Below, one piece after another: positions 49,520-59,995 of a stretch of 64,000 bases of DNA (position 1 is its first letter; each line of letters opens with the position of its first letter). The notes beneath the pieces are model-generated. The model had not been told where the DNA came from, made no database searches, and saw nothing but the letters and a program-made list of their open reading frames with translations. A program made the position numbers and the translations under genes. The stretch is from Streptomyces sp. NBC_00536 (GTDB lineage: Bacteria > Actinomycetota > Actinomycetes > Streptomycetales > Streptomycetaceae): contig NZ_CP107819.1 in assembly GCF_036346295.1 (NCBI RefSeq), positions 1,736,001 to 1,800,000 on the forward strand, in the 5' to 3' direction.

Positions 49520-50431
49520 ATGACCGCAGAGAAGCCCTACCTCGTCCAGCCGGCGCCCGGCGTCTTCGCCTACATACAGCCGGACGGCGGCTGGTGCCTG
49601 AACAACGCCGGGTTCGTCACCGGCGGCGGGCGCAGCCTGCTCGTCGACACCGCAGCGACCGAACGCCGGGCCCTGGCCCTGCGGGACGCCATCACCTCGA
49701 CCGGGTCGCCGCTGCCGCGCACCGTGGTCAACACCCACCACCACGGCGACCACACCTACGGCAACGCCGTGTTCACCCCCGAGGCGCTGGTCCTCGGCCA
49801 CGACCGGTGCCGCTCGGAGCAGCTGGACGCGGGGCGTCAGCTGGAACTGATCTGGCCGGATACCGATTTCGGCACCCTGCCGGTCACCGCGCCCGACCTG
49901 ACCTACAGCGAGCGCGCCACCGTGCACGTGGGCGACACCGAGGTGGAGGTGATCCACCCGGGCGTGGCGCACACCGTCGGGGACTCGGTGGTGTGGCTGC
50001 CGGGGCAGCGGACCGTCTTCACCGGGGACCTGGTGTTCGCCGAGGGCACGCCGTTCCTGGCCATGGGGTCGCTGGCCGGTTCGCTGCGGGCGCTGGAGCT
50101 GTTGCGCGCGCTGGACGCGGAGACCGTCGTACCGGGACACGGGCCGCTGACGGACCCGTCGGCCTACGACGCCACCGAGCGCTACCTGCGCTACGTCGAC
50201 CAGCTCGCCCGGGAGGGCCGGGAGCGCGGGGACACCCCGCTGGAGACGGCGCGCCGGGCGGACCTCGGGGAGTTCGCGGGGTGGCGGGAGAGCGAGCGGC
50301 TGGTGGCCAACCTGCACCGGGCCTACGCGGAGCTGGCCGGGGGCGCCCTCGGGGAGCCGCTGGACATCATGGTGGTGCTGCGGGACATGACGGTGATGAA
50401 CGGCGGAGTGCCGATCGCCTGCCACGCGTGA
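49520..50431 (+). CDS. Metallo-beta-lactamase-fold hydrolase
   Basis: A 303-residue hydrolase. The dizinc motif HHHGDH is in TVVNTHHHGDHTYGNAVFTP. Further ligands are the His in IHPGVAHTVGDSVVWLPGQR, the Asp in TVFTGDLVFAEGTPFLAMGS, and the His in TVVPGHGPLTDPSAYDATER. ATG at 49520 after GGGGAGAGC; an earlier in-frame ATG lies in leader DNA. The C-terminal helical extension is typical of the wider family, not of true beta-lactamases. Substrate unknown. Confidence 0.9.
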   Translation: MTAEKPYLVQPAPGVFAYIQPDGGWCLNNAGFVTGGGRSLLVDTAATERRALALRDAITSTGSPLPRTVVNTHHHGDHTYGNAVFTPEALVLGHDRCRSEQLDAGRQLELIWPDTDFGTLPVTAPDLTYSERATVHVGDTEVEVIHPGVAHTVGDSVVWLPGQRTVFTGDLVFAEGTPFLAMGSLAGSLRALELLRALDAETVVPGHGPLTDPSAYDATERYLRYVDQLAREGRERGDTPLETARRADLGEFAGWRESERLVANLHRAYAELAGGALGEPLDIMVVLRDMTVMNGGVPIACHA

Positions 50432-50507
50432 GGGGGGCGGGGGCGGGGGCCGGCCGCGGGGTCGGCTCCGCCTCCGGGGCGAAGTTTCGGTGCGCACTCT
50501 GGACGGC

Positions 50508-50525
50508 ATACCGACCGGTCGGCAT
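50508..50525. promoter_or_regulatory. Candidate TetR operator A
   Basis: ATACCGACCGGTCGGCAT, palindromic in 16 of its 18 positions (perfect core CCGACCGGTCGG), 69 bp before the phosphotransferase ATG. Read with 4 flanking bases it matches a site before the SDR-ligase-TetR operon at 57032-57049 in 16 of 19 positions. Confidence 0.6.
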
Positions 50526-50594
50526 GATGGCTCCGAGACATCTGGCACACCCGACCGGGCACCGCCCGCCCCTCGTCATACGGAGGTCCGCACC

Positions 50595-51626
50595 ATGACC
50601 ACACCACCGGCCGGTCCCCGCGGTCTCGATCTGGAGCGGCTGCGCGCCCACCTCGACCGCGTGCGGCCGGGGCTGGTGACCGGGGCGCTCGGCGGCCGGC
50701 TGATCGAGGGCGGCCGCTCCAACCTGACCTACGAGATCACCGACGGCGCCGGCCGCTGGGTGGTCCGGCGCCCGCCGCTCGGCCACGTGCTGGCCACCGC
50801 GCACGACATGCGCCGCGAGCACCGGGTGATCGCCGCGCTGGCCGGCACCGCGGTTCCGGTGCCCGGGACGCTGCTGCTCTGCGAGGACGAGTCGGTGCTC
50901 GGCGCCCCCTTCTACGTCATGGAGTTCGTGGAGGGAGTGCCGTACCGGACGGCCGGGCAGCTGGCCGCCCTGGGCCCCGAGCGGACCCGGCGGGCGGTGC
51001 TCGGCCTGGTGGACACCCTGGTCGACCTGCACGCGGTGGATCCCGAGGCGGTGGGCCTGGGCGACTTCGGCCGCCCCGAGGGCTTCCTCGACCGGCAGCT
51101 GCGGCGCTGGGGCAAGCAGCTGGCGGCCTCCCGGGGCCGGGAGCTGGCCGGGATCGACGAGCTGCACGGCGCGCTCGGCCGGGCGCTGCCCGACTCCCCG
51201 GCCCCCACGGTGGTCCACGGTGACTTCCGGCTCGACAACGTGCTGATCGGCGGCCCGGACGACACCATCCGGGCGGTGCTGGACTGGGAGATGTCCACCC
51301 TCGGCGATCCGCTGACCGACCTCGGGCTGCTGGTGATGTACAGCTCCGACCTGGGGCTGACCGAGTCCCCGGTGAGCACGACGAGCGGCGCGCCCGGCCA
51401 TCCGGCGCCCGCCGAGCTGATCGAGCGGTACGCCGCCCGCTCGGGCCGGGACACCGGGGCGATCTCCTGGTACACCGCCTTCGCCTGGTTCAAACTCGCG
51501 GTCATCCTCGAAGGCATCCACTACCGCTTCACGCTCGGGCAGACCGTGGGAGCGGGTTTCGACCGGATCGGCGAGCTGGTTCCGGTCTTCATCGAACACG
51601 GTCTGACCACCCTCCAGGAAGGCTGA
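50595..51626 (+). CDS. APH-like kinase (ACAD10/11-type phosphotransferase domain)
   Basis: A 343-residue aminoglycoside-phosphotransferase-fold protein. The catalytic loop is VVHGDFRLDNVLIGG (HGD with downstream Asn) and the metal-binding Asp is in VLDWEMSTLGDPLTDLGLLV. This version of the fold is the N-terminal domain of animal ACAD10/11 and resembles LvaA of Pseudomonas, which phosphorylates 4-hydroxyacyl-CoA. ATG at 50595 after CGGAGGTCCGCACC. An acyl-CoA dehydrogenase gene follows after 11 bp, restoring the two-domain arrangement as separate genes. Antibiotic resistance is unlikely in this context. Confidence 0.85.
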   Translation: MTTPPAGPRGLDLERLRAHLDRVRPGLVTGALGGRLIEGGRSNLTYEITDGAGRWVVRRPPLGHVLATAHDMRREHRVIAALAGTAVPVPGTLLLCEDESVLGAPFYVMEFVEGVPYRTAGQLAALGPERTRRAVLGLVDTLVDLHAVDPEAVGLGDFGRPEGFLDRQLRRWGKQLAASRGRELAGIDELHGALGRALPDSPAPTVVHGDFRLDNVLIGGPDDTIRAVLDWEMSTLGDPLTDLGLLVMYSSDLGLTESPVSTTSGAPGHPAPAELIERYAARSGRDTGAISWYTAFAWFKLAVILEGIHYRFTLGQTVGAGFDRIGELVPVFIEHGLTTLQEG

Positions 51627-51637
51627 GGCACGCGCTC

Positions 51638-52900
<1,263 letters not shown>

Positions 52901-53017
52901 CGCGCGGGCGGAGGCCGGGGGTGGCGCGGACCGGGCCTTCCGGCCCGCCGCCCGGCGGCCGTTCGGGCTCCGAGGGGGACTTCCGACTGGTCTGGACCAT
53001 CACGAAGGTCCGATATA

Positions 53018-53038
53018 TTCGATAGATCCCCCATCGAA
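53018..53038 (+). promoter_or_regulatory. Inverted repeat in the acetate-transporter promoter
   Basis: TTCGAT-N9-ATCGAA, perfect 6-bp arms, 14 bp before the transporter ATG, next to an AT-rich GATATATTCGATAGAT segment that could be the -10 region. Likely an operator; regulator unknown. Confidence 0.5.
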
Positions 53039-53051
53039 AGTGCCTCTCGTC

Positions 53052-53699
53052 ATGCCTAGCTCCACTCTGGCCCCGGCGCCGGTGACCCCTCCCGTCACCG
53101 CATCCGTCACCGCGTCCGCCGCCGCGTCCGCCGCCGTGGCGGGCCGGGTCGCCAACCCCGGCCCCCTCGGCCTGGCCGCGTTCGCGCTGACCACCTTCGT
53201 GCTCAGCCTCTTCAACTCGGGCCTGATCCCGAACGCGGCCCTCAGCGCCGTCGTGCTGCCGCTGGCCCTGTTCTACGGCGGCCTCGCGCAGTTCGTCGCG
53301 GGCATCATGGAATTCCGCCGCGGCAACACCTTCGGGACCACCGCGTTCGTCTCGTACGGCGCCTTCTGGATGTCCTTCGCGGGCTACGTGAAGTTCGTCG
53401 TCCCCACGCTGCCCGCCGATCAGGCGCACATCGCCACCGGCTGGTTCCTCGTGGCCTGGTTCGTCTTCACCGCCTCCATGTCCATCGCCGCGATGAAGCT
53501 GGACGTGGCGCACCGCCTGCTGTTCGTCTCGCTGGCGCTGACCTTCCTCTTCCTCGCGCTGGGCGACCTCACCGAGGTCACCGCACTCGGTCACACCGGC
53601 GGCTTCCTCGGCCTGCTCACCGCGGGGATCGCCTGGTACATCTCCTTGGCCGTGGTGGCCGAGGACACGTGGGGCCGCAAGGTCCTCCCGCTCGGCTGA
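53052..53699 (+). CDS. satP: Acetate/succinate transporter (GPR1/FUN34/YaaH family)
   Basis: A 215-residue six-helix membrane protein. The family motif NPGPLGL is at residues 35-41 (general form NPxPLGL), followed by AAFALTTFVLSLFNSGLI and PLALFYGGLAQFVAGIMEFR. The C-terminus is short. ATG at 53052 is chosen; GTG at 53040 is possible. The first 30 residues are unusually rich in Ala, Thr and Pro. It carries small carboxylates across the membrane, fitting the acyl-CoA genes around it. It converges with the TetR gene. Confidence 0.9.
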   Translation: MPSSTLAPAPVTPPVTASVTASAAASAAVAGRVANPGPLGLAAFALTTFVLSLFNSGLIPNAALSAVVLPLALFYGGLAQFVAGIMEFRRGNTFGTTAFVSYGAFWMSFAGYVKFVVPTLPADQAHIATGWFLVAWFVFTASMSIAAMKLDVAHRLLFVSLALTFLFLALGDLTEVTALGHTGGFLGLLTAGIAWYISLAVVAEDTWGRKVLPLG

Positions 53700-53726
53700 G
53701 CCCCGCCCCGGGCACCCGCGGGACGT

Positions 53727-54401
53727 CTAGGGACGCAGGGCGCGCAGCAGCAGGTCGGCGAGGTGATCGGCGACCTGCTGCGGCGTGAGCGGGCCGTCCT
53801 CGCGGTACCAGGTGGACAGGTGGTGGACGGACCCGAAGTGGTAGTCCACGATCAGGTCGGCGGGGGTGGCGGAGGCGAAGACCCCGGTCCGCTGCCCCTC
53901 TTCGACCAGGGCCCGGAAGCGCTCGTGGTAGCGCCGCCGCTCGGCCCGTACCTGCTTGTACTTCTCCGGGCTGAGCTGGTGCATCGAGCGGAAGAAGATC
54001 ATCGCGTCGTCGAGGTTCTCGATCGTGGTGACCACCACGTCGGCCGCGGCCGCGCGCAGCCGTTCCTCGACCGGGGCCGCCGAGTCGGCGATCGCGTCGA
54101 GTCGCTGCTGCTGGAGGCGCAGCATCCGTGCGTACACCTCGTGCAGCAGGTCGTCCTTGGACCCGAAGTAGTGGTAGAGCGCGCCCTTGGTGACCCCGGC
54201 CGCCTCGACGATCTCCTGGACCGAGGTGCGGTCGTAGCCCCGCTCGGCGAAGAGCCGGGTGGCGACGGCCAGCAGCCGCTGCGGGACCGGCGTGTCCTGC
54301 GCGGCGGCGGATTCCTTGGGCCGCGCGGACCCCTTCGGCGGCCGTGTGGACTCCGCCGGGCGTGCGGCCTCGTGCGGCCGCGCGGGCTCCTTGGTCTCCA
54401 T
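53727..54401 (-). CDS. TetR-family repressor (candidate regulator of flanking acyl-CoA operons)
   Basis: A 224-residue TetR regulator. The first 37 residues are Pro/Ala/Lys/Glu-rich and disordered. The helix-turn-helix is at about 57-88 (TSVQEIVEAAGVTKGALYHY then FGSKDDLLHEV). The ligand domain follows, with MIFFRSMHQLSPEKYKQVRA. It is the last gene of the SDR-ligase-tetR unit. A motif in that unit's promoter recurs before the kinase/ACAD operon, which makes this protein the obvious candidate to bind both. The ligand is probably an acyl-CoA (inference). Confidence 0.9.
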   Translation of the reverse strand: METKEPARPHEAARPAESTRPPKGSARPKESAAAQDTPVPQRLLAVATRLFAERGYDRTSVQEIVEAAGVTKGALYHYFGSKDDLLHEVYARMLRLQQQRLDAIADSAAPVEERLRAAAADVVVTTIENLDDAMIFFRSMHQLSPEKYKQVRAERRRYHERFRALVEEGQRTGVFASATPADLIVDYHFGSVHHLSTWYREDGPLTPQQVADHLADLLLRALRP

Positions 54402-54457
54402 GGCCTTCGCCTTCCCTTCGCCTTCACCATCGAACGCGTCACGCCCACCGCTGGTTT

Positions 54458-56143
54458 TCAGCCGCGCTCGCGCAGTTCCCGTCGCAGGATCTTGCCACTG
54501 GTCGTCTTCGGGAGAACAGGCAGTATCTCGACCTGGCGCGGGTATTTGTACGCGGCGATGCGCGCGGCGCAGTACGCGGACAGTTCGGCGGGCTCCACCG
54601 ACATACCGGGACGAAGACTGACGTACGCCTTCACACTCTCCCCCCGGTACGGGTCCGGAACGCCCACGACGGCGGCTTCACGGACGGCCGGGTGCGTGTA
54701 GAGGAGGTCCTCGACCTCGCGCGGCCAGACCTTGAAACCGGACGCGTTGATCATGTCCTTCTTGCGGTCGACCACATAGAGCCAGCCATTCGCGTCCATG
54801 AACCCGACGTCCCCGGTGCGCAGTTCGCCGTCCGGGAAGGCCTTGGCGGTATCGGCGGGCAGCCGCCAGTAGCCGGGCACCACCTGCGGCCCGCGCACCG
54901 CGATCTCCCCGCTCTCCCCGAGCGGCACCTCGGCGCCGCGCTCGTCGAGGACGCGTACGAGCGTCTCCGCGCCCGGGACGCCGACGGACAGGGTGCCCGA
55001 GGCGGGGTCGACCGGGGCTTCCAGGTGCGGGGGGACGGAGGCGCAGGGGGCCGTGCATTCGGTGAGCCCGTAGCCGTTGCGGAGGTAGAAGCCGAAGGAG
55101 GCGCGCAGCCGCTCGACCAGTGCGGGCGGCAGCGGGGCCCCGCCGGAGGAGATCACCTGGAACGAGGCGAAGTGGTCACGGGTGGCGCCCGGGTGGGCGG
55201 CCAGGGCCATGAAGGCGGTCGCGGGGCCGACGGTGTAGGCCGGGCGGTGTTCGAGGAAGGCGTCGAGGACCACCCCGGCCTCGAAGCGGTGGGCGAGGGC
55301 GAGGGTGCCCGCGTTGCGGAAGCAGGCGGCGAGTTCGCAGACCAGGCCGGTGATGTGGAAGAGCGGGGCGAGGGCGAAGTAGGTGGCGCCCTCGGGGACC
55401 GGGTGCCCGGTCACCTGCCGTTCCGCGTTGTAGGTGACCGCGCCGTGCGGGTTCAGGGCGCCCTTGGGGGTGCCGCTGGTGCCGGAGGTGTAGCTGATCA
55501 GCGCGGTGTCGGCGGGTCCGGCCGCCGGGAAGCCGGGGGCGCGGTGACCGGCGCGGGCCACGGTCAGGAAGTCCTCGGCGGGGGCGCCCGGGGGCGGCAG
55601 TTCGCGGTCCGGGTCCAGCACGCGGGTGTCGCCCCGGCTCTGGAAGTCCAGGTCGCTGGTGGTGAGGGCGGTGCGTACGTCCGTACCCGCGACCGCGTCG
55701 GCGAGGTACGCCGCCCAGGCGCCGCGTTCGCAGACCAGCGCGGCGGCGCCGCAGTCGCGCAGGATGTGGGCCACCTCGGCCGACTTGTACATGGGGTTGA
55801 GCGGGACCACGACGGCCCCGGCCTTCCAGACGGCGAGGACGGCGAGCGCGAAGTGCGGGGTGTTCTGGAGCATGACGGCGACCCGGTCCCCCGCCCGCAC
55901 CCCGCGCCCGGCGAGGTACCCCGCGACGGAGCCGGAGAGCGCGTCGGCCTCGGCGTAGGCGATCCGCCCGTCGAAGTAGGCGAGCGCGGTCCGGCCCGGG
56001 GCCCGGGCCACGGCGTCGCGGAAGGCGTGCAGCACGGTGGGCGGCGGGCTGACCGGGGCCCGCTGGGCCGCGGTCAGCCGGCCGAGCCAGGGACGCGCGG
56101 CGTACGGCGAGGCGGTCGGCTGCGGGTCCGGGGTCGGGGTCAC
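54458..56143 (-). CDS. Acyl-CoA ligase (AMP-binding)
   Basis: A 561-residue adenylate-forming ligase that activates a carboxylic acid to its CoA thioester. Motif A3 is TALISYTSGTSGTPKGALNP. The A5 region is LRNGYGLTECTAPCASVPPH, the A7/A8 hinge is LRTGDVGFMDANGWLYVVDR then KKDMINASGFKVWP, and the catalytic Lys is in PKTTSGKILRRELRE near the C-terminus. GTG at 56143 overlaps the TGA of the SDR gene (GTGA) behind GGGAGACGGA; a GTG 12 bases upstream is less likely. Its place between an SDR and a TetR supports a dedicated catabolic pathway. Confidence 0.92.
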   Translation of the reverse strand: MTPTPDPQPTASPYAARPWLGRLTAAQRAPVSPPPTVLHAFRDAVARAPGRTALAYFDGRIAYAEADALSGSVAGYLAGRGVRAGDRVAVMLQNTPHFALAVLAVWKAGAVVVPLNPMYKSAEVAHILRDCGAAALVCERGAWAAYLADAVAGTDVRTALTTSDLDFQSRGDTRVLDPDRELPPPGAPAEDFLTVARAGHRAPGFPAAGPADTALISYTSGTSGTPKGALNPHGAVTYNAERQVTGHPVPEGATYFALAPLFHITGLVCELAACFRNAGTLALAHRFEAGVVLDAFLEHRPAYTVGPATAFMALAAHPGATRDHFASFQVISSGGAPLPPALVERLRASFGFYLRNGYGLTECTAPCASVPPHLEAPVDPASGTLSVGVPGAETLVRVLDERGAEVPLGESGEIAVRGPQVVPGYWRLPADTAKAFPDGELRTGDVGFMDANGWLYVVDRKKDMINASGFKVWPREVEDLLYTHPAVREAAVVGVPDPYRGESVKAYVSLRPGMSVEPAELSAYCAARIAAYKYPRQVEILPVLPKTTSGKILRRELRERG

Positions 56144-56973
56144 TCCGTCTCCCACTTCTGCTGGAGGTGGTTCATCCCGCTGAGCCAGCGGTCGGGATCG
56201 GTGGCGCGGGCGGCCGCGAACCCGGCGACCTCGGGGTGCGGGAGGATCAGGAAGCGGCCCCAGGCCATACCCTCGAAGAGGGCGTCGGCGACGTCTTCCG
56301 GTTCGATGGCGGTCGGCGCGAGCACCAGCTCACCGGCGGAACCCGCAGCGGTCAGCATGTCGGTGCGTACTCCCTGCGGACAGATGGCGTGGACCTGGAT
56401 CCCGCGGTGGCGGTAGGTCAGCGACAGCCATTCGGCGAAGGCGAGTGCACCGTGCTTGGTGACACTGTACGGCGCGGCTCCGATCATGGTCAGGAGCCCG
56501 GCGGCCGAGACGGTGGAGACGAACCGGCCGCTCCCCCGCTCCAGCCACTGCGGCAGCAGCGTGCGGGCGGCGCGGACGTGGGCCATCACGTTCGTCTGCC
56601 AGGCGGCGTCCCAGACGGCCTCGTCGGCGAAGGCGTCACCGCCCGAGGCGAGCCCGGCGTTGGCGCAGTAGACGTCCACCACCCCGCCCAGGGCCTCGCG
56701 GGCCTCCGCCACGACGGCCGAGGCGTCGCCGGGCAGCGCGATCGCCCGGGGGCCGATCTCCGCCGCCACGGCCGCGGCCCGGGCGGGGTCGAGGTCGTTG
56801 ACCACGACGGTCGCCCCCTCGGCGGCGAAGCGGCGCGCGAGGGCGGCGCCGATCCCGCCGCCCGCGCCCGTGACGACGACGCGCGCGCCCTGGTGGCCGT
56901 GCCCGCCGCCGTGGCCGAACCGACCGTCGCCCTCGCCCTTGCCGTGCTGGTCCACGTGCTGGTCCGTGCCCAC
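56140..56973 (-). CDS. Short-chain dehydrogenase/reductase
   Basis: A 277-residue NAD(P)-dependent oxidoreductase. The cofactor motif is ARVVVTGAGGGIGAALARRF, CANAGLASGG follows, and the catalytic Ser and Tyr-x3-Lys are in FVSTVSAAGLLTMIGAAPYS with VTKHGAL. The N-terminal 27 residues are His/Gly/Asp-rich (GKGEGDGRFGHGGGHGHQG) and may be disordered. GTG at 56973 after GAGGAGCGATCCA; longer in-frame codons cross the operator. First gene of the SDR-ligase-tetR operon; it may oxidise a hydroxyacyl intermediate. Confidence 0.9.
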   Translation of the reverse strand: MGTDQHVDQHGKGEGDGRFGHGGGHGHQGARVVVTGAGGGIGAALARRFAAEGATVVVNDLDPARAAAVAAEIGPRAIALPGDASAVVAEAREALGGVVDVYCANAGLASGGDAFADEAVWDAAWQTNVMAHVRAARTLLPQWLERGSGRFVSTVSAAGLLTMIGAAPYSVTKHGALAFAEWLSLTYRHRGIQVHAICPQGVRTDMLTAAGSAGELVLAPTAIEPEDVADALFEGMAWGRFLILPHPEVAGFAAARATDPDRWLSGMNHLQQKWETE

Positions 56974-57031
56974 TGGATCGCTCCTCGTCGCCTGCCGCGG
57001 CCCGCGCCGGATCGCGCCGGTCGACGGCAGA

Positions 57032-57049
57032 CTAACCAGTCGGTATGCC
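57032..57049. promoter_or_regulatory. Candidate TetR operator B
   Basis: Reverse-strand GGCATACCGACTGGTTAG matches operator A (50505-50522) closely. It lies 58 bp before the SDR start and 34 bp before the divergent DUF1343 gene, so it could affect both. Confidence 0.55.
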
Positions 57050-57083
57050 GGGATGGAAGAGTGCCGACACCTAGTTTGGGGCG

Positions 57084-58370
57084 ATGGATCTGTCGCGACG
57101 GGGACTGCTGGGAGCGGCCGGGGCACTGGGGGCGGCGGGCGCCGTGGGCGCGGTGGGCGCCGCCGCGCCGGGGCCCGGGCCGGGGCCGGGGCGGGGGCGG
57201 GGGCGGGGGCGGACGCCGGAACGGGTGGTGACCGGGCTGGAGCGGCTGATCGCCGACGGCTACGGGGACCTCGCCGGGCAGCGGGTCGGGGTGGTCACCA
57301 ACCCCACCGGGATCACCGCCGACGCGCGCCACCTGGTCGATGTGCTCCACGCCGACGAACGGGTGCGCCTGGTCGCGGTGTTCGGGCCGGAGCACGGATT
57401 CCGCGGGACGGCGCAGGCGGGCGGCTCGGAGGGCACCGCGCGCGATCCGGCGACCGGACTGCCCGTGTACGACGTCTACGACAAGAGCGGGCAGGCGCTC
57501 GCGGACGTGTTCACGGCGGCCGGGGTGGACACGGTGGTGTTCGACGTCCAGGACATCGGGGCGCGGTTCTACACCTACATCTGGACGCTGTACGACTGCA
57601 TGCGGGCGGCGGCGCTGGCGGACAAGGCCGTGGTGGTGCTGGACCGGCCCAACCCGGCCGGGGGCGCCCGGGCCGCCGGTCCCGTGCTGGAGCGGGCGTA
57701 CGCGAGCGGCGTGGGCCGGGAGCCGATCGCGCTCGCGCACGGGATGACCGCGGCCGAGCTGGCCCTGCTGTTCAACGGCGAGTTCCTGGCCGCGCTGCCG
57801 GCGCGGCTGCGCACGGTCCGGATGTCGGGGTGGCGGCGCCGGGACCGGTTCGGGTCGACGGGTCTGCCCTGGGTGCCGCCGAGTCCCAACGTGCCGACCC
57901 CGGACACGGCGCTCGCGTACGCGGGGACCTGCCTGTTCGAGGGGACCAACCTGTCCGAGGGGCGGGGCACCACCACCCCCTTCCAGGTGCTGGGCGCCGA
58001 GGGCGTCGACCGGAGCTGGGCGCGGGAGGCCGACGCGCTGGGGCTGCCCGGGGTGTGGTTCCGGGAGGCGTACTTCACGCCCTCCTTCTCCAAACACGCC
58101 GGGCGGGTGTGCGGCGGGGTGCGGCTGCTGGTGCACGACCCGGAGGCCTTCGACCCGGTGCGGACCGGGATCGGGCTGCTGGTGAGCGCGCGGCGCGCCT
58201 GGAGCGGGTTCGCGTGGCGGGAGGACCACTGGATCGACCGGCTGACCGGCTCGGACCGGGTCCGGCGGATGGTGGACGCGGGGGCGGGGGTCGCGGAGAT
58301 CGCGGCCGACTGGGAGGCGGGGCTGGCGCGGTTCGCGGCGGTGCGGGAGAAGTACCTGCTCTACAGCTGA
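57084..58370 (+). CDS. DUF1343 exo-beta-N-acetylmuramidase (NamZ-like), Tat-exported
   Basis: A 428-residue secreted protein of the DUF1343 family, whose characterised member NamZ releases N-acetylmuramic acid from cell-wall fragments. MDLSRRGLLGAAGALGAAGA is a twin-arginine signal, followed by a Gly/Pro/Arg-rich linker. The catalytic domain has GQRVGVVTNPTGITADARHL, VAVFGPEHGFRGTAQAGGSE, DVQDIGARFYTYIWTLYDCM and LFEGTNLSEGRGTTTPFQVL. Full length for the family. ATG at 57084. It could serve wall recycling. It diverges from the SDR operon. Confidence 0.9.
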   Translation: MDLSRRGLLGAAGALGAAGAVGAVGAAAPGPGPGPGRGRGRGRTPERVVTGLERLIADGYGDLAGQRVGVVTNPTGITADARHLVDVLHADERVRLVAVFGPEHGFRGTAQAGGSEGTARDPATGLPVYDVYDKSGQALADVFTAAGVDTVVFDVQDIGARFYTYIWTLYDCMRAAALADKAVVVLDRPNPAGGARAAGPVLERAYASGVGREPIALAHGMTAAELALLFNGEFLAALPARLRTVRMSGWRRRDRFGSTGLPWVPPSPNVPTPDTALAYAGTCLFEGTNLSEGRGTTTPFQVLGAEGVDRSWAREADALGLPGVWFREAYFTPSFSKHAGRVCGGVRLLVHDPEAFDPVRTGIGLLVSARRAWSGFAWREDHWIDRLTGSDRVRRMVDAGAGVAEIAADWEAGLARFAAVREKYLLYS

Positions 58371-58538
58371 GGCTCGCGGGGCTCGCGTCGACCGAGCCTC
58401 TTGGGGCCTCCGTCGCGGTGCCGGATACCGGTGGCGGATACCGGTGCCGTCCGGGGGCTGGCCGGGCGGGGGCGCCCGCAGGATGCTGTCGGCACCGGCC
58501 GCGCCGCGGCCCGGCGGTGCGACGCGGAGGGGGACGTC

Positions 58539-59918
58539 ATGGCGGGTGCGGGGATGTCGGACGCGGGCGTGTCGGGCGCGGGGGCCGCGGGGGTGCGCGT
58601 ACGGCCGTACGTGGAGCTGACCTTCGACGCGGACGGGGACGTGGACCCGGCGACCCGGGACGCGGTGGCCCGGCTGGACGTGACGGACCTGCTGGTCTTC
58701 GCGCACGGCTGGAACAGCGACCGGACGGCGGCGACCCAGCTCTACGACAGCTTCTTCGCGCCCTTCCCCGGACTGCTCGCGCCGGGCGTGCGGCCCGGGT
58801 ACGTGGGGGTCGTCTGGCCGTCGATGATCTTCTCCGACGAACCGATACCGGACTTCGGGCACCAGGGCGCGGTGGGGGTCGGGGACGCTGTCGCGGAGAC
58901 CGGCTATGCGGTGCGGCTGGACGCGCGGACGCGGCAGGCGCTCGGGGAGTTCTGGCCGGGGCGGGAGGCCGAGCTGGACCGCGTCGCGGAACTCCTGGAA
59001 CAGCAGCCGGAATCGGCGGCCGCCCTCGTCGAATTCGGGGCGTTGATCCGGGAGTTGAGTGGCACGGACACCGCCGTGGGGGCCGGGGCCGCCGCGCCGG
59101 GCCGGGTGCCGCTCATGTTCACCGAGGACGTGCTGGAGGTGTGCCGGGCCTTCACGGACGCGCTCGCGGAGACCGGCGCGCTGGGCGGCGCCCTGGACGG
59201 CGCGCCGCCGGTGCCCGGGGCGCAGGGCTTCTCGGTCGGGTCCGCCGCGCACTCGCTCTGGAACGGGGCCAAGGAGCTGCTGCGGCAGGCCACTTACTAC
59301 CGGATGAAGAAGCGCGCCGGAGTCATCGGCGAGCACGGCCTGGGCCCGGTCCTGGCGGGGCTGGCACGGCCGTCGGGCGGTGGGAGCGGCCCGCGGGTCC
59401 ACCTGATCGGGCACAGCTTCGGGGCGCGGGTGGTGTCGTTCGCGCTGCGCGGGCTGCCGGAGGCCGGACCGCGCGGCGTCCGCTCGGTCACCCTGCTCCA
59501 AGGGGCCTTCTCCCACTACGCGTTCGCCGCCCGGCTGCCCTTCGGCCTTGGCGCCGGTGACCTGCACGGTCTCCCGTCGCGGGTGGACGGACCGGTGGTG
59601 GCCTGCCATTCGGACTTCGACACGGCCCTGAAGGTGCTCTACCCGCTGGCCTCCCGGCTGGCCGGGGACGCGACCGGTTTCGCGGGTTTCGACAGCCGGT
59701 GGGGCGCGGTCGGACACGACGGCATCCAGGAGGTGGCGGGCGCGCCGCGGCTGACCCTGGACGCGGCGCTGCGCGGCGGGCTCCCGGCCGCCGGGTGCGT
59801 CAGCGTGGACGCGGCGTCGGTGGTGCGGCGCGGAGGGGCGCCTTCCGGGGCGCACAGCGACATCTGCCACGAAGAACTGGCCCGTCTGGTCACTCTGGCG
59901 GGGCGCGTGGGGCGCTGA
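58539..59918 (+). CDS. Alpha/beta-hydrolase-fold serine hydrolase
   Basis: A 459-residue predicted hydrolase with no signal peptide. LLVFAHGWNSDRTAATQLYD is the oxyanion-hole region. VHLIGHSFGARVVSFALRGL carries the nucleophilic Ser in GHSFG. SDFDTALKVLYPLASRLAGD and VGHDGIQEVAGA are near the expected Asp/His. A large insertion at about 140-250 probably forms a cap. ATG at 58539 after GGAGGGGGACGTC. Large streptomycete serine hydrolases of this kind are unassigned; substrate unknown. Confidence 0.78.
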   Translation: MAGAGMSDAGVSGAGAAGVRVRPYVELTFDADGDVDPATRDAVARLDVTDLLVFAHGWNSDRTAATQLYDSFFAPFPGLLAPGVRPGYVGVVWPSMIFSDEPIPDFGHQGAVGVGDAVAETGYAVRLDARTRQALGEFWPGREAELDRVAELLEQQPESAAALVEFGALIRELSGTDTAVGAGAAAPGRVPLMFTEDVLEVCRAFTDALAETGALGGALDGAPPVPGAQGFSVGSAAHSLWNGAKELLRQATYYRMKKRAGVIGEHGLGPVLAGLARPSGGGSGPRVHLIGHSFGARVVSFALRGLPEAGPRGVRSVTLLQGAFSHYAFAARLPFGLGAGDLHGLPSRVDGPVVACHSDFDTALKVLYPLASRLAGDATGFAGFDSRWGAVGHDGIQEVAGAPRLTLDAALRGGLPAAGCVSVDAASVVRRGGAPSGAHSDICHEELARLVTLAGRVGR

Positions 59919-59995
59919 CTTCCGGCCATGTGCCACCCGCACGCCTCGACCGCCCCCGCATGCGCCCACACCCGGGCGGGCATGTTGGGCACATC

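Noticed and set aside
50595..51626. Aminoglycoside resistance gene
   Set aside because: The fold is shared, but this version matches the ACAD10/11 kinase branch and is operonic with an acyl-CoA dehydrogenase.
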